Assembly: GCF_001949145.1 (NCBI RefSeq)
Contig: NW_019091362.1
Location: 554,655 to 594,534, forward strand
Direction: 5' to 3'
Source of the DNA: Acanthaster planci
Taxonomy: Eukaryota; Echinodermata; Asteroidea; Valvatida; Acanthasteridae
DNA: 39,880 bases
Each line of letters opens with the position of its first letter. Positions within the stretch are counted from its first letter, which is position 1. The position numbers were made by a program, and so were the translations under genes. The notes under the pieces are model-generated. The model was not told the origin of the DNA. It did no database searches and saw only the letters and a program-made list of their open reading frames with translations. Positions 25,101 to 36,094 of the stretch are shown here, one piece after another.

Positions 25101-28100
25101 TTTTTTGAGAGGAGTGCTGTTTGTGCTAGACTCAACTGAGCGTGACAGCGATATTAACAGAGGGAGCGAGGCAGCAGTGCAATTGTGAGATAAGGCCAGG
25201 GTATATTCAGGAAGCTTGGAGGACTCAGAGTATGTGTTGTTGAAAAGAAGAAAGTGGATGGGAGGACAAAAAAAAATGTCAATTTGCCCCTAGTGGGGGA
25301 TTAATATTTGATACCTAGGTGTGCACATGGGGTCAATCTTTGTTGGGCTGTTGGAGTCCGGATGTTACTTCCAGAAACATCAGGTAGGATTCATAATATG
25401 GGTTTTGTTCACAGGAGAGAGAGAGAGCTCTTTTGCCCATTTTTTGATGAGCCAAGCAGGCTAAAGAGGGCAGATTTGTCATTTAGGAGTTTGTGTGGGT
25501 TACTATAGCTCACATTAAAGTCAAAGCAAGTAGAAAAGGTTTCTTTAGAAACCTCAAGAAAACCTTTGGATATGCTTCATTTTGGATATCCAAATTCAAA
25601 ATTCAAGTGCTTTAGTTATCCTTTAAAAGCAATAACATTCTGTCACCTGCTGTCAATTCCACATGCTCCATAAGCCTTTCAGATGAGTTTTGCCTGCCAA
25701 ATCTCAATACAGAGTCAATTGAGCAATTCAGTAAATGCAGTTATATTTGAAGGCAATCAGAGCACATGCGACATTATTAACCCCTGGTTTACTAGGCAAT
25801 AAAATGGTCCTTAAAGCGGTTCCCTGGGGAGAGCGTTGGTTCAAACTGCCTATATTCTATAAAGTATGCTATCTTATATATAGTGTGCTCACCCATAAAA
25901 TGCCCATCATTCACTGTGTTCTCCACGAGAAACCAATGGAGTAATAGAGATTGTGCATGGCGGTCATCTTTCTGGTAACTGCTTTTGGTAGGGAGGATAT
26001 CACAAAAGGTCTACTCAGGCGTATCCCTGTGGAACAAACCTCTTAGCAGAAAAATGGCTGCCATGCGCTACCTCTATGTACATGTACCTTGCAAAAAGGC
26101 ACAAGCAGCGTCGAGCACCATGGCACCGGTATAACTGATAGCACATGTTTCTGAATATCATGACCATAAATAATAAAGATCTGTGTTCGTGTACAATTCT
26201 CTAACAGAACGTACATCCATTTCATGCAAGTGGTGCAGAATGTATGTATAAGCATGGCTGTAGGAAGTACATGTTTGATATGGCACAAAACATAGAAAAG
26301 GGGGCCAGTTATAAATTTCTGAAAGTGTTACCACACCCAAAACATTCATGCAGGCTGTAGTTTCAATGAAACAGTTGTTTTTCCCTTTTGCTGTAAAAAA
26401 GGGATGGAACCAAATTCACCTGTCCATTTTGAACTTTAAAATGGACATTGATTTTTTATATCAAAACAGAGATGATGCTTTGTTCTTGATCTAGTCATTG
26501 CCTACACACGGTTACATGTACATGTACATTTATCAGTACAGAACAAGTAGAGTGCTCAAGGCATGATAAAGGAGTAAAACCATCAGGGAAACACTGAGAG
26601 TGTGATGGTAACTTACTGGTCCCCTTTACTGTGTTTAATGTGCTTGACGCCTTCGAGGCACCGGTAGAACTTGGATGTGGTGCAACAACAGAAATCTCCA
26701 AGCTACGAGATGTTAGCACGTCTACGCCATGAAACTTGCACAGGATTAGCACAACTTTTCTGCTGTTAATCATTTCCTTGGAATCAGCTCACAACACTTC
26801 AACTAACTGCCCCTTGGCATTATCAATTAGACCAGAGTGCTCCTGTGCAAATCGGAATAGCAGTAGAGTAGGACTCGTCTGCTCCCGCCTCTACTTATAT
26901 CTCTTGCCAACATGGAGATCCCAACATCAATTCATGATATTGGTTGCCAGGAGCAGTCTGAATCACTTGATCCTATGGCTATGACTGTGTTCGTGTAGTT
27001 TCCAGGGATCAACACAGTGACACCGAGCCTCTGAGAACCATGGCTACAATCTGGTCACAATCTGAGTCCATACCATGCTGAATGCAGAACAGTTTATTAA
27101 ACACCATTTAATGAAAATCAGAAACAAAAAGATCTCTCTTGATATGCATTTGACAGATTTAACAATTTAATTCATGTGAGGCATGTCGTATGATAATACA
27201 AACCAAAGTCATTATGGAAAAGTAGGGAAGGCGTTTCCATTTTTCAAGGAGGAAGACTTTTCTACACAAAATGTTACCTGAACAGCAGGTTGCTTGAATT
27301 TGAAAAGCAATGTGTGCGTCCTAAATGTTGTTGATCATTCCTTCATTATGGGAAGCAATTTAAATAATATGGTCTGACCGAGAATAGTCAGTGACGAATG
27401 TCCTAGACCTTTGTGTGGAACTGGAAATTGAAGGATTTAAAATTTAAGGTGAAGGATGGTTATTACCAGACTTGAATGGTTTGAAGTCTGCTGAATGAGA
27501 AATGAAGGACAAAGTGAAACCAGCAGTAGCAACTGAGGCGGCAGATCTACCCCTGTTGATGTCATGAAATTCACTTCAGCTCTGCATTTGCTTTAAGTAT
27601 GATATGGCTAGCCTGTGGCCTTGTTGAAGGTTCTGAAGAGATAAAATTAGACAAAGACTTACACATGTAGGCTAAAGAGAAATGAAAATCTGGCAAGGTA
27701 AGCAGGGGTAAGATTTGTCAGGAACTTTTTGGCATCAGGATTTTTCCTGATTTCAGGAATTTTTTGAACTATCTTTTAAAATCTAAAAAGTGCTGAGTAC
27801 ACCATTAAGACATTTTACAAAAGTTGATGTAGAACACAGGGAATGGGCATTTTAAAGGATACCTTTAGGCAAAATGAATGTACATGTCTACCATAGACCC
27901 TATGCTGCTGTGGGACCCTCAAAACCTCAGGTGATTATTTGTGGATGCATTTCATGCTCCACCAATGTCAGACCAGCCAGGTATAGATTGAAAGAAAGAC
28001 GAGGCACGGAGAAGGGTGTGTTGCAGAGAAAAACCAAAGAATCAGTCTGGCTTAATAATCCAGCGCATACTGAATCACCAGGTTCATTAAAGTAGTGTAC

Positions 28101-28735
28101 AATAAGTGTCTCCAAAGACAGCTCAATCAAAATGACTACAGACTGGCACCTCATTGAAGTTAATTATTTATTGGTGAATGGTTCTGCGGAAATTGAAGAA
28201 ATGAAATGTTCAGATATCAATGATATTGAAAACGTTCTCAGGAAATAGCAGAATAGAAAGGACCATCCACATGTACAACGTGCAGTCAGTGTAAAAATCT
28301 CAAACTTCCTTTTAGCCATTGATGGGAAATGAAATGGGGGGGAGGGAGAGAAACTGTCGTAAAAACAGAACTTGGTTCAACATTAACAGGACTGCAGATG
28401 GATGAATAGCAAAAGAGAGGAGTGTTTTAATAGAAATGAGAGAATGCATTTGTAGACAGCCACTCTAGCGGTTCCTGGGGTAGAGAATGTTTGTAGTGGT
28501 GTGAAGATGACAAAGCAACCAATCAAAAGAGGAGGGAAAGTGTTACGTAGCACAGACGTTAGCAAACAATGGAAAACGGCGCAAAATTGCGATGCGGTGC
28601 TTGCTATCATCTCATATCCGAGGTGGTAAGATTGGAGACATCCATCATCAAACGACATACTCGGGCTCGGCCGGCCGGCCATGGTGTGAAATGGCTCGAT
28701 TGTGCTCAAAAGGGCCCTCTTTTTGACTTTGTATT
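22113..28735. other. Non-coding stretch
   Basis: No gene recognised. Small perfect hairpins occur at 24059-24079 (ACTGCTCA/TGAGCAGT) and 27734-27751 (ATCAGGA/TCCTGAT). A short (GA)n tract lies at about 25412-25424. TACATGTA occurs at 26079, 26513 and 26519. A small CpG-richer patch at 28550-28690 contains the palindrome GGCCGGCCGGCC just before the SINE. Confidence 0.5.
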
Positions 28736-29010
28736 CAGGTTGGCGTAGCGGTTCTTTCCTCGCCTTCCACCTCTCTGGTCTGGGTTCGAATCCCGGCTCG
28801 GTCCACATGTGGTTTAGGTTTACAGTGCCTACCTGTTTCCTTGGGTTTCACCCAGAATATTCCTCTGGGGTCTTCTTCCCGCCTCAACTAAACTGACTGC
28901 TCCTCACTGTCCCCTTCAGGCATGTGAGCTACAGTGCCGAGGGCGCTTCTGAGGAATCCTTGGTGTCATTACTAGGTATTATTAATGACAGCAATTATAA
29001 TAATAATTGT
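28736..29010 (+). mobile_element. tRNA-derived SINE (family A), near full length
   Basis: Seen: an A-box-like TGGCGTAGCGG (28741-28751) and a perfect B-box GGTTCGAATCC (28783-28793) lie 31 bp apart. The acceptor-like CCCGGCTCGGTCCACA follows. A body of about 170 bp then leads to ATTATT/ATAATAATAATT tail sequence at 28978-29010. A second copy at 29771-30034 shares head, body and tail, which proves the repeat unit. Known: internal Pol III boxes with a tRNA-unrelated body and short A/T repeat tail define tRNA SINEs. A candidate imperfect target duplication (ATTGTGCTCAAA / ATTGTTGAGCTCAAA) brackets a slightly larger segment from about 28699 to 29020 and is uncertain. Confidence 0.92.
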
Positions 29011-29770
29011 TGAGCTCAAAGAACTTTGAAAGGACAGAGGGAAACAAGTTCAAAGTTTCATAAAATAAAACTATGTGATTGGTTTACTACTTCCCGGCCA
29101 ACCTAAGGTCATATTTCAAGCGCACATCTATGCTAAGTGCTAGAAGATTCTCCAGGGTTTGGCAAATTGACTGGTAATGGATTTAGGGAAGAATAAAAAA
29201 TGTTCTTCCTGCGGTTGGTGAGACGACCTCAAGCTTGTTAGCAGGGCCTTTCTGATCAAGTTACAGGTATTCATGCATGCCTATCAGGTTCACTGATGCG
29301 TGCTACCTGACAGTACCAATAGCAGTCATAGTGAAATGATTCAACGCATGTATGCCTTACACGTATCCAGCCAGGCTGATAAGGGAAAATCTAACAGAGG
29401 GCCCCCCCCAAAAAAATTATTTTGTTCCAGGAAGTCTTTGAGAAAATGGAGGTGAAATATCCAATCATGTTGCTCCTCAGATTGCAAATTAAGAAGGTAT
29501 TCCTCAGTGATGCACTCAACCTGTAGATATTGGAAATTCATGGTCATGCAGTCATTCGGGAATATTGCCACATGGCAACCAACACCATGACAACATACAC
29601 CTCACATCTCACACTCAAAGTCTGCCAACACTTTACTAACGCATGAATGTGCTAAATGAAAGCTCTGTCCTATTTCAATTAACCTGTTGGAAGAGGATTT
29701 TATTCAAAGCAACAAGGCCTCAAAATATGCTATAGACCGTGTGAATTCTGTTTTCAAAAGTCTTCTGTTT
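29011..29770. other. Spacer between the inverted SINE copies
   Basis: Sequence of about 760 bp with no recognised gene or repeat apart from a C-run followed by an A-run at 29402-29416. It would form the loop if the two SINE copies paired in a transcript. Confidence 0.5.
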
Positions 29771-30034
29771 GTTAATTATTTCTGGTAATAACACCAAGGA
29801 TTCTTCAAAAGCACTCTAGGCACTGTAGCTCGCAAGCCTGAGGAAACCTGTAGAGAGGAGACAATGAGAAGCAGTTACAGTTTTAGAGGTAGGAGGAAAA
29901 CCCCAGAGGAATGTTCTGAGGAAAACCCACAGAATCAGGTAGGGACTGAAAAACCAATCCACCTGTGTACGGAGTGGGGAATTGAACCCGGATGCAGAGG
30001 TGCAAGGCGAGGAAAGAACCACTATGTCAACCTG
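29771..30034 (-). mobile_element. tRNA-derived SINE (family A), second copy, inverted
   Basis: Read on the minus strand it has A-box TGACATAGTGG (30019-30029), B-box GGTTCAATTCC (29978-29988) and the same body blocks as the 28736 copy: TCTTTCCTCGCCTT, ATTCCTCTGGGGT, GAGCTACAGTGCC and GAATCCTTGGTGT. The tail is CAGAAATAATTAAC. Point differences, including at CpG sites and within the B-box, show that both copies are old. Nothing in it codes for protein; a 74-codon frame on the opposite strand is a repeat artefact. Confidence 0.92.
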
Positions 30035-32439
30035 CTTCCCCCTTTCAGTGATCTGAAACAAGTGAACTGCAGTCAGTTGAGGTCTTGACTTTCTGACAGG
30101 TCCATCTGTTGCATGATACCCCAACTTATTCCAGACAATCACGAGATATTTTTTCTCCTACATAACAGCTACAAGTACCTGAATATGTAAGCGCTGGAAT
30201 GAAACAATGGCAAGTGAACTGAAGGCAGTGCATGAGATAGTAGAGGGTGAAAAACGATTTCACTGTGTTCATGTATTTCATAGAGGGAGGAAGTGTTTTT
30301 TAGATCCTTTTCTCTTATTCTGTATTTATAAAATTGATACATGAATTTATTCATTATAGCATTAGAAAGTAATGGTAAACACTGGCTGCAAAACATACAT
30401 CAACAGGAGAAAGCTCTGAAAAAGTTTTGAAATCAGTTTTTGGAGGGTGTTATTTGATGTTTCATTACTTTGTATCCTGTCATCTAAATCTGTAAAGCAA
30501 ATTCTTCAAGAAACCGTAAGCCTCTTGCAACTTTTTTGTTTTGTTTGGTTTGGTTTGTTTGTGTAATATCACTCGGAGAGCATTGTGATTGCTGGTTATT
30601 GACAGCATAGTAATCCCATGTATGTCTGCAATGTCATAGGCCACAAAATGAACATGCTCGACCTGGATAAAACTTCAGCAGCAGAACTCAAAAACCAACA
30701 TTAATAATGGATCCTTCACAGCAAAGAACATAGACCTCGTTGGCAGTAATGGACTGCAACGGAAGCACGTTTAGGAAGTCGCAGAGGACAGAGTGATCTC
30801 CTGGCAGCGACCTTGAAGATTCCCCAAGCGAGGAGAGTTGGGAATGTCTGGCCAAGGTCTGATGGAATGTCTGCTGGGTAATTTTCCCCAGGGCGAAGAC
30901 AGGAGGATTGGTGCCCTTTGTCTGGCAGTGATTTAGCTGCTGTGCTCATAGCAGTGACATCAATTACTCTAAAGTGCATCTTTAAGCAACAGGATTTGTT
31001 CCAGCCAATTCTTCTCTCGCAACCTTTGACCTATGGTGTTAGTTTGAAAAGCTGTTCACAAATTAAAAGCCATTTGAGCAAGCTTTTCAAAGTGATAGTT
31101 GGTGCTCATGTGCATGTACTTGTCAAGAACATCTAACAGGTCAAACAGTTATTTCTAATTTTCTAATTCAAGCGACCGCATGCGCTTAAGTATAAACTCA
31201 TAAAACTTGAGCAAAATAGCCTTTTGCATTCAACTTTAGATTGCATGGTTCATTAGGGTTTTTTCAACAAGAATGAATTAAAGTCACTCAGCTCCAAATC
31301 CCTTTGTATTCAAACTACTAACCATACAGAATTAAAAAGTTGGTAGAATTTGGAATTATGCACGTGATATGTGTCGTCTGTACTGTCTTGCCACTGATTT
31401 AGGGATATGCAAATTTTGTCAGTGTCTAGACAGATCTCTACGGCTGATTGCACTGCCTGATTAAATGTAATCAGGTAACACACCCTCCATCAATAAGTGA
31501 GCATAGATAACCCTCCAACCATGCTCTGTGATCACACAACCTTACTGCACATATCAATCACTCCACTGCCGGCTGTGCCAGCTGTAGCACTTGGATCGTT
31601 AGGTACCAACATATCTCAGCCTGTTTGCGGGTAATAATGTTTATCTAGATTAAAAATTCCATTTTTGAAGATGTTTGTTGCTGTCAATCAGTTCATTTGT
31701 CTTTTGCCCCTCTTAATGCCTACAATCCTTGTGTCCTGTTTCATCAATTGGTTTTGCCACAAACTGTCTGGAAGTTGAAGCTTTTTACCCGTTCATTTCC
31801 CCCGGAGAGGGGCAGGAGATTTTTCATGACATTTTGCTAGTTGAATGAGGATATTTGATATCTTCCTTAGTGTGTTTGCTTTTAGCCTCTCAAGATTCAA
31901 CTACCAGAACCCTGTGTTTTCCTGCCCTGTAAAATTCTCTCTTTTTCCCCGGTGTATTGTCAAGAACTGGTTCAAACCTTGTCCTGATCGTAAATATGAA
32001 ACATTGGGTACGGTCGGGGCATATTTTTAAGATGGATGTTTGGAAATTAACAGAAGGGAAATGAATTTACCCCAGTTCGTAAATGCATTTATTTTCCTTT
32101 TTTCAGTTTCAGTCTTTTACAAATTTGTTGAAAAAAATTCCTGAAAGACACAGCATGCATGGCAAGTCAAGGTAGAAAATTTGTCACTTGAAAGTGGCAT
32201 GTGAGACAAGGGTAGAACTTGAAAAAGTTCATAAAGCTTTGATAAATTATTTGAAGAAACGATCTAAGCATAGAAATTTGCTGGTTAGAGCCTTTGTTCT
32301 ATAGGGATATGCAACAGTTACCTATTGTGGAAACCCCCATTGAACAAATCCTCTGACCTACAAGATTGCTGCCAAACCACATCTGTATCAAACCTGAAAT
32401 ATGTGAGATGTTTTCTGCTTGTTTCACTTATCATGACAA
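30035..32439. other. Non-coding stretch before the exon
   Basis: No gene recognised. A TTTG-rich tract lies at 30534-30561. No TACATGTA occurs here. Short open frames are unremarkable. Confidence 0.5.
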
Positions 32440-32462
32440 TCTATAATTGATTTTACCTGTAG
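32440..32462 (+). other. 3' splice site (acceptor) of the neurabin/spinophilin exon
   Basis: A T-rich run (ATTGATTTTACCTGTAG) ends in AG at 32461-32462. The coding match to the family begins at the next base. A plausible branch-point A lies in CTATAAT just upstream. The TAG is in frame with the exon, which fixes this boundary. Confidence 0.85.
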
Positions 32463-32595
32463 GTCTATGAAACGTGGGCTGTTCATGAGTATGATCGTAA
32501 AAATGAAGACATTGATCCTATTGCGGCCTCAGCTGAATATGAGCTGGAGAAACGAGTGGAGCGGATGGACGTCTTCCCCGTGGATCTTGAAAAAG
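32463..32595 (+). CDS. PPP1R9: Internal exon of a neurabin/spinophilin family gene (PP1-binding region to pre-PDZ helix)
   Basis: Seen: 133 nt flanked by a consensus acceptor and donor encode 44 residues plus one base (phase 0 in, phase 1 out). The acceptor supplies an in-frame TAG at 32460-32462, so the exon cannot extend upstream. Key segments are [10 protein letters not shown] (residues 10-19), [13 protein letters not shown] (21-33) and VFPVDLEK (37-44). Known: this pattern is diagnostic of neurabin/spinophilin, scaffolds that target protein phosphatase 1 to F-actin and synaptic or junctional sites. The segment lies just after the RVxF PP1-docking motif, contacts PP1 through an extended part, and forms the helix leading into the PDZ domain. 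The split last codon (G|..) fits the Asp or similar residue that follows LEK in vertebrates. Odd: residues 3-9 (ETWAVHE) differ from the vertebrate STYSNED-type sequence. The 133-nt length means skipping would shift the frame, so the exon is probably constitutive. The rest of the gene is outside the window or unseen. Confidence 0.92.
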
Positions 32596-32601
32596 GTAAA
32601 C
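32593..32601 (+). other. 5' splice site (donor) of the neurabin/spinophilin exon
   Basis: AAG|GTAAAC is close to the metazoan donor consensus, with GT at 32596-32597. It falls exactly where the family match ends (…DLEK plus the first base of the next codon), leaving phase 1. Confidence 0.85.
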
Positions 32602-35600
32602 TTGACTTGAGTTCCAAATGTTCATGCCCTATGAATTGTACAATGCAGCTTTTGCCTCGGAGCACTAGACATGAAGGAAAGGATGCAATGAAGATTCAAA
32701 ACCAGGGATTTACGTCCACCTGACCCATCTCTCCTATTATGCTCTCCCTCGTCATCTTCTGATACATTTCTGATTTAATGTTGTAGTAATAGAGTACAAA
32801 ATTTAAATTTTGATGGTTTCATTTGCTACCTTTTTTTCAAATTTGAACAAGTTCACCTGTCAGGTTGAAAAAATAATTTTCATTTTAAAATAACTCCTTA
32901 AATGACACTAACTTTTCTGAACACCGTGTCTGCAAAACCTAATACTTTCAATCTTCTGAATTTCAGTCTTGCACTTTGCCATGCAAAAGTTAAAGTTTCC
33001 TTTTTTGTTTGCTCTTTTCTTGGGGGGGGGATCCTTACATTATTGATCTTGATGTCCAAAGACAAGTGTTTTTGTGAACATGGAGCACAGTGGTGTGAAT
33101 TTGTATAGTTAAACCAAAGGTACATGTTTGAGTGAATCATCGTTTGAATTGAGTCAGTTGAGTTGGGTCGATTGTGCACACATCATTGTGCCTGTCAATT
33201 CATCACCTGAAGGAAATAGGATACCATTTGCTTTGGTGTATGTTTAGCGATCATTCTGAAAACTCTGTAACATTTACATTCGTAGAGAATGACGTTATTG
33301 ATGTGAACATGAACATGAAGTGATGTACATGGTCACAAAAAGGCTTTCAGCTTGTTTGAGATCTAAGGTTATTTTGCCGGAGATCAGTGGCAATAATTTA
33401 GGCAGTCTTTTGCAAGGGATGATTGATTACTTACTATTCAAAATTAACAAAGAGATCTGGGAAGTTATACTTTAACATATATCTGTAAATGGCAAAATTT
33501 TGTGCCAATAGTTGGATTGATAAATAGGGGGAAATATTTCTGTCCTAAAATGACTTACCTGATGGGATTATGGGAGAGATAGTTGCAGCTAAGGGGTCTT
33601 GATTTTTAGAGTTACTAGTAAACTTCACGTGCAGTGTAGCCTGTAAGGTTTAAGCTTTCACCAGAAATGTGTGGTGAGGAATCAGATTGGCTAAAAATCA
33701 GCCAGATCTGTGGATTTTTAGGGAGAATTGAAGAGATATTGTTGGAGACAGTATTTTTTATTTTGAAAATTTGTAGTGTGTCTTGAATTGGTAACCATGG
33801 TTACAGATCAAACCTGGCTGTGATAATGGATTTGTCTTGTGCCAAAGGACTTAAGTTATCACTTACGGCAGCTTTGCAGGAACGGAATGACACTCTTGCG
33901 ACTCCGAGCAGTCGTCATAGCTCTTCCGAGAATTGTTCCCTTGCGAATGAAATCCGTCATATTCTGGCTACATCCTGCCATAACTCATTGTTAACGTCAC
34001 AGAGAATAGTGGGTTCTTGCAACCCGAGGTATAGGTAAGCAGAGAGAATAAGAGAGTAAGTTGATTGCACTGATTTCCTTGTTCTTTGACGCAATCCGTA
34101 TTTGCCCAGTAGCTGTGCGGGTGTTTTTTAGGATTAAGTTGTTCCGAGAAGCCTCCTCCGACATGCCCTAGTTTCTGAATCCCGTAGACTCCATTGTATC
34201 CTCCGCCGCGTTTTACTGAATTTAGAATTTTTGCATCTCGGCATAAGCCCCCAGCTTTGTACTTAATCCCCGTCAGTTTCGGAAATCCTCTAAGCAACAT
34301 CGGAAATTGCTTAATTCGTTACCGGCCAATGCAGTTGTATGTTGTGCGAGTGTACCGGCTGCTTTGGTCAGGTGCCCGTGTAAAGAAAGTTTAGCAGCTG
34401 CTGTTCTGTGATTCCAGGAACGTCTTATACCTGTTGCTTAAGGAGAAGTGCGGCCAGGTGGTTGTATTTGTGACTGATGGACAAGTTGGAAAGACAGAAA
34501 AGGCTGGTTTCAAGTCTTGCCAGTGGGCCGTCTTGTACTTCCGGGGGGGGGGGACTGGAAGCCCTCACCTGCCTTTCTGAAGGAGCTCCCTACTCTGGCC
34601 TGGCTTCAACTGTTTACCATGAGCTTAAAGCTGTATTTTACATGCTTGTCTTAAAAATTTGAGGCCACCTGATTTTTTGGCTGTAGACATATTGGTACTA
34701 GCAGGTCCCATGAGTCCTGTGACTTGAAAGTGGCCGTTTCACCTTAAAATGAAGCCCTACCAATTAGCCCCCACCAGCTATGGAGAAACAAGCCTTAAAC
34801 CACTTGCACTGGATAAAAGCAGCACTGGCCGTAACGTCATCACATTTATTAAAATGCGATTCCTCCATTCAAGACGTACATAGCTGCAAACATGACTGTG
34901 TCGTGTGTCACTGTTGATCATCACCTGGAATTGCTGATGCCCCTTGCCAGGGTAGCCTACTGATAGATCCCTACACCCTCCCTTCCTTTTGATGTTGATG
35001 CATCCTCAGCAGGTGCATCTCACCATTATCTCATGCCATGGGAAGGTGTTTGTTTTTAGTGGAGGGTTTAAGTCCTCTGAATCCTAAGCCTGCTCATCCA
35101 TGGGGGAGATGACACCTCCTTCTTATGTTCGGTACATGGGGATTTGGGGATTGTGGCTCACACTGCAGCTGTGAAAACTTATAGCTCAGAAGCTGAATTG
35201 AGACGGAGAGTTTAGTAGGCATGAACAGGTAGATCCTGTTTCAGCGGATTTCAGTTTCAAACTGCTTACATTTCATGCTCTCCAGACGATCAAGGCACAT
35301 ACAAGTTGGTAATTTCGGCCATTTTAAGCACCGGAAAGAGATAATACCATTTGAATTCCGTACTGTGTTGCTGTTTGCATTGTCAGATACATGTACGAAG
35401 TGTGTAACTCACTACTGTGTCTTTATCCATGTCTTTTAGGTAGTCTTTTGATAATCATCAAAGCAATTCCAGGGTGTTGCTACTCATGTAGAAGGAAAAT
35501 TGGATATAAGAGCTGCATAAGGGAGCAAAACGGTTCATTGTATTTAAAATTCGTAGTGCTTTAGATATACATGTTCATGTACTTGAAAAGTATCTTCTAC

Positions 35601-35999
35601 AAAAGAATTGAAATGAGAGGCATGCACGGCGGGAAGATACTCTGGGCTTTGATCGCCACCATACTCAACCAAGTTGATGGTTCAAAGTGTGTAGACAAAA
35701 GCTGGTTCTCATCCAGTGTCGCTTTCTGACCGTGAATTGAACTCAAGCCACTTTGGGCAAATTGGGGGAAGATTGTATTTGGATTGTGGCTTGAAAAGAA
35801 AAGGAAACATTGTAATAGGTTTGAGGCATAGCCGGTGATAGATTTCTCTGAATTCACAGGACTGACTGATCGGGTTGAAGGGAAAATGTACATTACCAAA
35901 CTAGCACACTGTACATGTGCCCACACATGTATCGATGTACAATATTCAGTTCCTTTGGGACAGGACTGTAACTTGTACAAACTAATAAAATCATGGATT
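32602..35999. other. Non-coding intron stretch with a CpG-richer patch
   Basis: Nine G occur at 33022-33030 and eleven G at 34543-34553. From about 33880 to 34380 CpG is clearly denser than in neighbouring sequence (TTGCGACTCCGAGCAGTCG, CCTCCGCCGCG, TTCGTTACCGGCC). A frame at 33826-34038 runs into an AG|GTAAGC donor-like site. No recognised coding exon; one TACATGTA at 35388. Confidence 0.5.
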
Positions 36000-36094
36000 T
36001 ATTAGTTTAGTTTTAGGCTGGACAACAAATATGACTGGAGTAGGATTTGGACCTATGACTTCCGGTGTTGCTCCAACTTGAGCCATCCAGCCCC
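36000..36094 (-). mobile_element. tRNA-derived SINE fragment (family B)
   Basis: On the minus strand the sequence starts GGGGCTGGATGGCTCAAGTT, with an A-box-like TGGCTCAAGTTGG (36073-36085). It then has a B-box-like GGTCCAAATCC (36043-36053) followed by TACTCCAGTCATATTTGTTG. The spacing matches a tRNA head, and the head differs completely from family A. Only about 95 bp are convincing, so the 3' body is either lost or not recognised. Degeneration of the boxes suggests an inactive copy. It could also be a lone tRNA pseudogene. Confidence 0.75.

Larger units (their letters stand above)
1..32462 (+). other. Upstream intron sequence of the PPP1R9-like gene (partial, at least 32 kb)
   Basis: Everything before the exon lacks any frame I recognise as protein-coding. 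It holds mobile-element remnants, tandem repeats and low-complexity tracts. Because the exon begins inside the conserved core of the protein, at least one upstream exon must exist carrying the long N-terminal actin-binding region and the RVxF motif. I could not find it here, so this is most simply one very long intron. A short exon hidden in this stretch cannot be excluded by eye. Confidence 0.7.

Noticed and set aside
25540-25557. Short palindrome AGGTTTCTTTAGAAACCT as a regulatory hairpin
   Set aside because: An 8-bp stem is common by chance in AT-rich DNA, and no context supports a function.
28739-28806. Possible functional tRNA gene
   Set aside because: Only the A and B boxes are tRNA-like. 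A clean cloverleaf with a proper anticodon stem is not evident, and the sequence continues into a SINE body shared with another copy.
28383-28808. 141-codon minus-strand open frame, the longest in the window
   Set aside because: Its N-terminal part is the antisense translation of the SINE head (28736-28808) and the remainder shows no domain. This is a repeat artefact rather than a gene.
29864-30088. 74-codon + strand frame rich in R/K/E
   Set aside because: It is the antisense of the second SINE copy.
35597-35980. 127-codon minus-strand open frame
   Set aside because: No domain or motif, and it contains repeat-like words (GTACATGTGC). Most likely chance.
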